From Apiotrichum sp. Y4204 (lineage: Eukaryota > Basidiomycota > Tremellomycetes > Trichosporonales > Trichosporonaceae), in contig JAMYHL010000018.1 of NCBI GenBank assembly GCA_025531455.1, positions 496,001 through 560,000 on the forward strand: 64,000 nt of DNA. Direction: 5' to 3'. Positions 59,260 to 64,000 of the stretch are shown here, in pieces. The position numbers and the translations under genes are program-made. Position 1 is the stretch's first letter, and each line of letters starts with the position of its first letter. The notes below the pieces were generated by a model. It saw only the letters and a list, made by a program, of their open reading frames with translations, was not told the DNA's origin and made no database searches.

Positions 59260-61250
59260 CTACTGGTGCCCAGCGGGGCGGCGCCTCCCGATCTTCTCAG
59301 ATGAGGCTGATTTCGTCTGCATCACGTCGCGAACGAGGAGGGGGAGCTGGGCCCCGCTCTGCCCCGCAACGCAGAGAGAGGGATACAGTCTTGACGTCAG
59401 TGCGAGTCGTGGGGAGCGGTCAACACACTTACCCCACAGTCTTGTGCTCAATCTTGGTATCCGGGGCGGGGGCAAACGAGAATGCCCGGAGGAGAACAAA
59501 GAGCGCGACGCGGAGAATAATGTCGGCGGGGGCGGAGAGGGCCGCGAGCGTCGCCTCTGGGACTGTGGGTGTCGGGGGCGGCGCGGGTGTCGTAGCAGTG
59601 GCGGTGCGATCGGGGTCAAAGCTCGCGTCGTGCGGCGCGGGAGCGTAGGCTGCTGTCAACCGAGGGTCCAGCATAAGGAAATACGGCACTCACAAACAAA
59701 CACCTTGGTGTTGGGTAGGACGCGTACCTCCTTGCCCCACGCCCCGCCGTCTGAGCCGGGAAGAGGGGTGGCAAGCGGAATGGTGGCAGTTGCCGTCGAC
59801 TCGCGGACTACGACAGGCTGCAGAGGGTGGAGGCGCTGCGCTTCGCGTGTAACTGCCGACAAGATGGGAAGAGACATGAGGGATGGACTGGCACTTAGCG
59901 ATAGGGCAATATCGGAAGCAGCTGCTTCCGAACTCTGACAGCTGTCCTGCATCACTCACAGATCGGGGCGGTCAGTGTTTACGGCTTGGACCTCTGTGCG
60001 CAGGCGAGACTGAACGTCAGGGCGGAGAGCAAGAGCATAAAGTGTCTCGGCGATGAGGTTTGCAGTAGCAGTTGCGCCGTCGGTAAGCTGTGTGTTAGCG
60101 GTGTGAGTGAGGGAGAGTGAACGCAGCTCGTGCAACGGCACGCCAAAGGGTTTCCTCCGTACCATGGTTTCTCCGGGTCGCAACTCACCACAACGGCAAC
60201 AGGACCGACGACATCAAACTCGCCGAGACGGTGCTCCTCCTTGACCGGCCAGTGACGCTGGCGAACCAGTGCCTCAAGAAGGTTATGATCGTCCTCTGGC
60301 GGTTCAGGGCCAGTCCCAGCATCAGGCCCGAGTGCTTTCGCGCGCTCGCGTCTGGCGGCATTAACATCGCAGATGGTGGCAAGGACGCGGTCCTGGCACA
60401 GCGCCTCGATCGCGTATGCCAAACGCTTCGTGGCGCGCCGGTTGGCCGTTGGCTGCCGTCAGTCTCCCCCTTCTCAGCTTGTCGACATCCGACTCACGAT
60501 CCAGCCGAGCTGAGGGGACGCGTCCTGAGTCGCAGCGATACCCGCCTGGGAGTGGGCGGTCTTGCGCGCGGCCTCGACGAGACTGACGACCTTGTGCTGA
60601 CTTGCAAAGGCGCCAAAGTCGACGCCGAGCGAGCAGGCACCATACGCGTTCAGTGCGAGGATGTGTGCCGGGCCGAGGACGTCCATCTTCTCCTCCCGTC
60701 CCGTTCCCTTATCCGCCCAGTGCTCGCGGAGAGCATACGCCGCGTCAAGGGCTGCCGACGCATCAGTCGGGGCGAGGGCACGGGCGAGCGTCTTGGTTAT
60801 CCCTTTCCTGTTGGCATCACCGGCAGGCACGCCAAGTGTGCGGAGTACGCCGTCCGGTGCCAGAGGGCGGAACACGGGGTCAGTTGTGTCGAGGACGCGC
60901 GCGGCCGCGGCCAAATCCGTTGTCCAGAGCGCGGGCTCGCCAAGCGCGCCGTCGATCAATCCGGTGCCAGAAGTGGGGTTGTGGGGGAGGTGTGTGAGTG
61001 GTGTGCGTTTCCGTCTGTTGTCCAAGTGTGCGCGAACAGTGCGCGCGGCACAAACAGCGAGGATGATGAGGAGGGCCTGGACGAACAGCCGCGCGAAGGG
61101 GGTGAGATCTGCGCCTGCTACGTCGTGCGAAAACTTGGCCCAGTCGTCGGCCAACGTCGCCTTGATCTCGGCGAGCGTTGCGGGCGGGGGCATGTCCACG
61201 GGACCGAGCTCCTCGCGCATCCCGTTCGGCATTGGGATGAATTTCATCAT
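59260..61250 (-). CDS. Cytochrome P450-like protein lacking the heme-ligand cysteine motif
   Basis: Six exons: 61250..60498, 60452..60189, 60087..59960, 59893..59694, 59652..59433, 59389..59260; 564 residues. There is a membrane helix near residues 52-70 (FARLFVQALLIILAVCAA). P450 hallmarks: an I-helix-like segment LTDGATATANLIAETLYAL (from about 340), the ExxR pair in TREAQRLHP (E399, R402), FDPDR (460-464) and the C-terminal GAQLPLLVRDV that closes the P450 fold. Where the FxxGxRxCxG loop should be, between FDPDR and the L-helix (ILRVALFVLLRAF), there is instead a Pro/Ala/Thr-rich spacer of about 27 residues without any Cys. The DNA there is continuous, with no splice site that would restore it. 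The exon 3/4 junction uses a weak AAG acceptor (59894) and is less certain. It may be a pseudoenzyme or a gene in decay. Confidence 0.75.
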
Positions 61251-61672
61251 CTTGTCCGAGGGAATGAGTGACTGAGTGAATGAGTGAATGAGCGTGGGCG
61301 GTCGGTCGTTAGTTTGGCAAATGTGGAAGAAGCACGAGATGAGATGCGGAAATGGGTGTGCGCTGTGTCAGCTGTCATCGGCGTTCACTGTCTGATCGCT
61401 GCCGGTCCCAACACCCCTCCCCCACTCCCCACCCGCACAACGACCATTGTTATTTCCCGAGGTCGCAACCGAGCTGGCAATCGGAGGCGGACGGGAGGTG
61501 GCGTTGCGAGCGCGGAACGCATAATCAGGGGCCGCCACTGGCGTAAGCCACAATGGCACACCAACCAGACTGCTGCCATTGTCTGTGATCCGCAGGACGT
61601 CATTCCCTCGCCCTCGGCTATCTGGCACAAGCTGCATAACTTCTACTTTGTCTGTTGTCTGTAAGTTATGTT
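61251..61672. other. Promoter of the P450-like gene / 3' flank of DyP gene
   Basis: A 422-bp spacer between two minus-strand genes. Short GAGTGAATGAGTGAATGAG direct repeats sit immediately upstream of the P450-like ATG (61262-61292). No gene seen. Confidence 0.6.
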
Positions 61673-62782
61673 TTATCCGATAGAGTCAAGCATGTCCGCG
61701 CTAGGGACGAAGAACGTGCAGCCGGTGACGGCGCGAGAAAAGTCGAGAATGCGGTCGTGCTTGCCCTTTGGCACACCGACAAACATGCGCTCGAGCATCT
61801 TCTGCGTCACCCACAGGCGGCGCGAGTAACCGATAAAGTACGTGCCGTACTCGCCCTTGCCCGGCGAGCCAAAGGGCATGTTGTCGCGGAGAATGTCAAA
61901 TTCGGTGCCGTTCTCGTCTGTGATCGTGTTGAGCTGCTTGTGGGGCTTTTGCGCGTCGTCCGGCTGGTCTGGCAGCTCGACATTGTCCATCTTTGTGCGC
62001 CCGATAATCTTCTCCTGTTCCTCTGTCGACAGCTTGTTCCACCCCTTCAGGTCGTGCAGGTACTTTTGCACGACGAGGTACGAGCCGCCGCAGCACGGCT
62101 TGTCCTCGGCATTAGTCACGAGGACCGAGTCGGGGACAGCGGGGCCGATGGGGTTGGCCGTCCCGTCGACGAATCCGAGCACGTCGCGGGCATCAAAGTA
62201 GCGGAACCCGACGACTTCATCGACGACGGAAACAGAGTCGCCCAGCTGGTCGAGGAGGAGGCGCTCAAACTCAAAGACCATGTCGCGGCGTTCGGCGCGG
62301 ATGTGGAAGAGGATATCGCCAGGAGTGGACGGGGCGGTGTGTGTCGGGCCCTTGATCTCCGTAAACGGCGCGAGGTCGGTCGGCTTGGGCAGACCCGTGC
62401 ACTTGTCCCATACGCGGGCGCCAATTCCGACCGTGACGGAAAGCGCAGCCGATGCGTCGCGGAATGCGACGTTTTTGGCCAAATCACCGACATCGCCAAG
62501 CACGTCCTTGACGTCGCCCTCCTTGCCTGCGTTGACGGTCAGGATGAGGAAGGTTGCGTGCTTGGTCAGCGGCGCCTGGATGGCTTGTGTCTGTGCCATT
62601 CTGGTGAGGGTTGGGAGTGGGGTGATGCCTGTCGGTCGGCGAGGAGATGGGAACGAGCGGGGACGAGCCGATAGCGAGAGCGACGAGAGTGCGCGCTGCT
62701 GTTGAAGGGATACGGTCGGCTTTGGGAGGCGGAGAGGCAGGCGACAGGCTCGGGGCAGCGTGCGGAGTGTAGTGTTGTTCAT
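61673..62782 (-). CDS. B-type dye-decolourising peroxidase (DyP)
   Basis: A single exon of 369 residues. The family signature GFVDGTANP holds the distal Asp (GxxDG, D206). The proximal heme His is probably H281 (KPHKQLNTI), and the distal Arg is R299 in LRDNMPFGSPGKGEYGTYFI. The C-terminal block (ERMFVGVPKGKHDRILDFSR) closely resembles bacterial YfeX-like B-type DyPs. The enzyme oxidises dyes, phenols and possibly porphyrins with hydrogen peroxide; the natural substrate is unknown. The first 61 residues are rich in Arg, Ser, Pro and Leu without acidic residues, like a mitochondrial presequence, and a second Met at 62 (MAQTQAIQ) starts exactly where the conserved protein begins, so mitochondrial and cytosolic forms are conceivable. 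It lies 422 bp upstream of, and on the same strand as, the P450-like gene. Confidence 0.93.
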   Translation of the reverse strand: MNNTTLRTLPRACRLPLRLPKPTVSLQQQRALSSLSLSARPRSFPSPRRPTGITPLPTLTRMAQTQAIQAPLTKHATFLILTVNAGKEGDVKDVLGDVGDLAKNVAFRDASAALSVTVGIGARVWDKCTGLPKPTDLAPFTEIKGPTHTAPSTPGDILFHIRAERRDMVFEFERLLLDQLGDSVSVVDEVVGFRYFDARDVLGFVDGTANPIGPAVPDSVLVTNAEDKPCCGGSYLVVQKYLHDLKGWNKLSTEEQEKIIGRTKMDNVELPDQPDDAQKPHKQLNTITDENGTEFDILRDNMPFGSPGKGEYGTYFIGYSRRLWVTQKMLERMFVGVPKGKHDRILDFSRAVTGCTFFVPSADMLDSIG

Positions 62783-63413
62783 GGAGTCAGCGATGGGCGA
62801 CGCACAGACAGAGTCGAGTTGCCATATGAGTCGTCCTCGTTGCTCCGGAGATCATGGCCATCGTGGGCCGCGCTCTCCGCAACATTGCCCTATGGAGCTT
62901 GGAGCCCGAGATGAGAGCAGAGCTTCGAGAGCTTGGGACCTAGAGTTGTCCATCCACGAGGCAACAAAAGCCTGTCTGCTGGTCTACTCCCCATGCCGTA
63001 ATATTGACATCATGCCTACATCATAGACTTTCCACCACGACGGGCGACCAACCACACGACGGGAAAGCGTCATCCGTCCACAGACGGAGTTACGGGCTGG
63101 ACTCGTCTTTCTACATGCACACTCCGCATCGGAAAGGTTACCAGAAGCATTTGTAGGACGAGAATGGCTAGGGGGCCGTGTGCGGCTGACGCCAGCCACA
63201 TCGCCGTCAATCGCATGGATTGATCCGCCTGATGTGGACGGTCCTCGCAAGTCTTGGAGCCCACTATTGGATAACGGTCAAAGTTCCGACTGGCAGCCGG
63301 CGTAGATCGGCGTAGATCTGATCGTTGATCTCTGTGGCAGGGAACTGGCTTTCGCGAGCTCGCGAGCCTGTCCATGCTCCCTCTCAGCCCTCATTCGCTC
63401 TGTCAAGGACCTG
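62783..63413. other. Intergenic region between DyP gene and tRNA-Phe
   Basis: About 630 bp including the DyP promoter. Short open frames only; nothing recognised. Confidence 0.6.
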
Positions 63414-63418
63414 AAAAA
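63414..63418 (-). terminator. Pol III T5 terminator of tRNA-Phe
   Basis: AAAAA on the + strand (TTTTT on the minus strand) lies 28 nt beyond the tRNA 3' end, as expected for RNA polymerase III termination. Confidence 0.6.
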
Positions 63419-63446
63419 GAGCTACCTGACGAACTCGCCAGGCTCC

Positions 63447-63544
63447 TGGAGCCAGGGTGGATCGAACACCCGACCTAGCGATGATCTAGAAGATCCTTGG
63501 AACTGAACTTCAGTCGCTCGCTCTCCCAGCTGAGCTATGTCTCC
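63447..63544 (-). tRNA. tRNA-Phe (GAA) with 25-nt intron
   Basis: Folded by hand on the minus strand: acceptor 5' GGAGACA pairs with TGGCTCC (one A5-G68 mismatch), then discriminator A. The D stem is GCTC/GAGC with loop AGCTGGGA. The anticodon stem AGCGA/TCGCT has loop C-T-GAA-G, giving anticodon GAA. The T stem GGGTG/CACCC encloses TTCGATC. A 25-nt intron sits directly after position 37, the canonical site, and its first bases (TTCAG) can pair with the anticodon region, as usual for nuclear tRNA introns. Total 98 nt = 73 + 25. The D and T arms supply the A and B box promoters. Confidence 0.93.
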
Positions 63545-63857
63545 TGGATGTCAGGCAGAAACGGGCCCTCGTGGCGTTCGTTGGATGGGACCGATGGAGT
63601 GTCCGTCCCGGTTATGCTTCTTTCAGACTAAGAACTTGGTCAGACCGAAATTGTCTAACACTCCCGAAGGCTTTGGGCTACCGGGTAGAGGCCTTTGAAA
63701 GGCTCGTTGACTGCTTCAATGTGGATCTCTTGAGGTTGGAGAGGTACTACCGTCATTCATTCAACTATCTGGAGTTTCGTATTTTTATATCTCCTTCTGC
63801 CTGGACTTCCTTCTTGTGCAGCCATTGTTCCTGCTTATCCGCGTAACAACTGCTCGT
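63545..63857. other. Spacer between tRNA-Phe and GMC oxidoreductase
   Basis: A 313-bp stretch of fairly AT-rich sequence. It should contain the tRNA 5' flank and the GMC gene 3' UTR. No gene seen. Confidence 0.6.
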
Positions 63858-64000
63858 TTACTTGTAAAGGTCGGGGTGGGCGGCCTTGATGAAGTCGGAA
63901 CCCTTCTCGGCGACCATGTAGACGACGCTCTGGATACGGCAGTCGGGAATGAAGGGGAAGACGGAGGCGTCGATGATGCGGAGACCCTGGGTACCGTGGA
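63858..64000 (-). CDS. GMC oxidoreductase, C-terminal fragment
   Basis: The minus strand from the window edge to TAA (63858-63860) encodes 46 residues of the GMC C-terminal domain: HGTQGLRIIDASVFPFIPDC, then RIQSVVYMVAEKGSDFIKAA and HPDLYK. The GLRIIDASVFP motif and the VYMVAEKG helix that covers the FAD are typical of the glucose-methanol-choline family (aryl-alcohol, glucose or choline oxidases and dehydrogenases). Many members make hydrogen peroxide, which would suit the nearby DyP peroxidase. Substrate and oxidase/dehydrogenase status cannot be judged from this fragment; the N-terminal FAD domain lies beyond 64000. Confidence 0.85.
   Translation of the reverse strand, partial: HGTQGLRIIDASVFPFIPDCRIQSVVYMVAEKGSDFIKAAHPDLYK

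Noticed and set aside
60117..61271. 384-codon open frame on the + strand
   Set aside because: Antisense shadow across exons 1-2 of the P450-like gene. It crosses that gene's introns without respecting splice sites and lacks any recognised domain.
61655..62674. 339-codon open frame on the + strand
   Set aside because: Antisense to the DyP peroxidase, whose strand has unambiguous conserved motifs.
1..64000. CRISPR arrays, rRNA operons, bacterial-type operons or prophage
   Set aside because: No regularly spaced palindromic repeats, no rRNA core sequences and no bacterial gene organisation; all recognised genes are eukaryotic with spliceosomal introns.

Overview
The window looks like nuclear DNA of a basidiomycete yeast, most likely Tremellomycetes and perhaps Trichosporonales. 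That placement is inferred from overall character, not from a marker gene. Genes are GC-rich and intron-dense. Many introns are only 31-60 nt long, with GTRNGT donors, a CTRAC-like branch site and a YAG acceptor close behind it. The recognisable proteins (Sar1, Hsp10, Rpb6, a CCDC25 homologue, an ELYS-domain protein, fungal MATE and vacuolar amino-acid transporters) are all eukaryotic and fungal in style. I rebuilt exon structures by hand from splice signals, reading frame and family conservation. There is no transcript support.

Layout. 1-848: 3' part of an Hsp10 gene. 849-7991: long stretch without a convincing gene. 7992-22589: dense block with a large low-complexity fungal protein (+), aminodeoxychorismate lyase (-), LOG-family phosphoribohydrolase (-), SAR1 (+), ELYS-domain protein (-) and CCDC25 homologue (+). 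22590-24542: empty. 24543-27127: Zn2Cys6 regulator (-) with an Asp-Pro-Arg repeat tract. 27128-37030: nearly 10 kb without a supportable gene, containing a 232/239-bp tandem duplication. 37031-39711: rhodanese plus dual-specificity (MAP-kinase-type) phosphatase (-). 42724-44483: AVT-type amino-acid transporter (-). 46260-46832: small secreted, repeat-containing protein with Kex2-type sites (+). 48242-50261: MATE transporter (+). 51399-53283: O-fucosyltransferase-like type II membrane protein (+). 53607-55976: TBC-domain protein (+). 56225-57013: RPB6 (-). 59260-64000: a P450-like gene, a B-type DyP peroxidase, an intron-containing tRNA-Phe and the 3' end of a GMC oxidoreductase, all on the minus strand.

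Functions cover core housekeeping (protein folding, COPII budding, polymerase subunit, nuclear pore assembly, folate precursor synthesis), signalling (phosphatase, zinc-cluster factor, TBC protein), transport, secretion and redox chemistry. The items most worth following up are the Kex2-type repeat peptide precursor, a P450-fold protein with no visible heme-ligand cysteine, a TBC protein lacking both usual catalytic finger residues, the tightly packed LOG/ADC-lyase pair, and the large gene-poor gaps.
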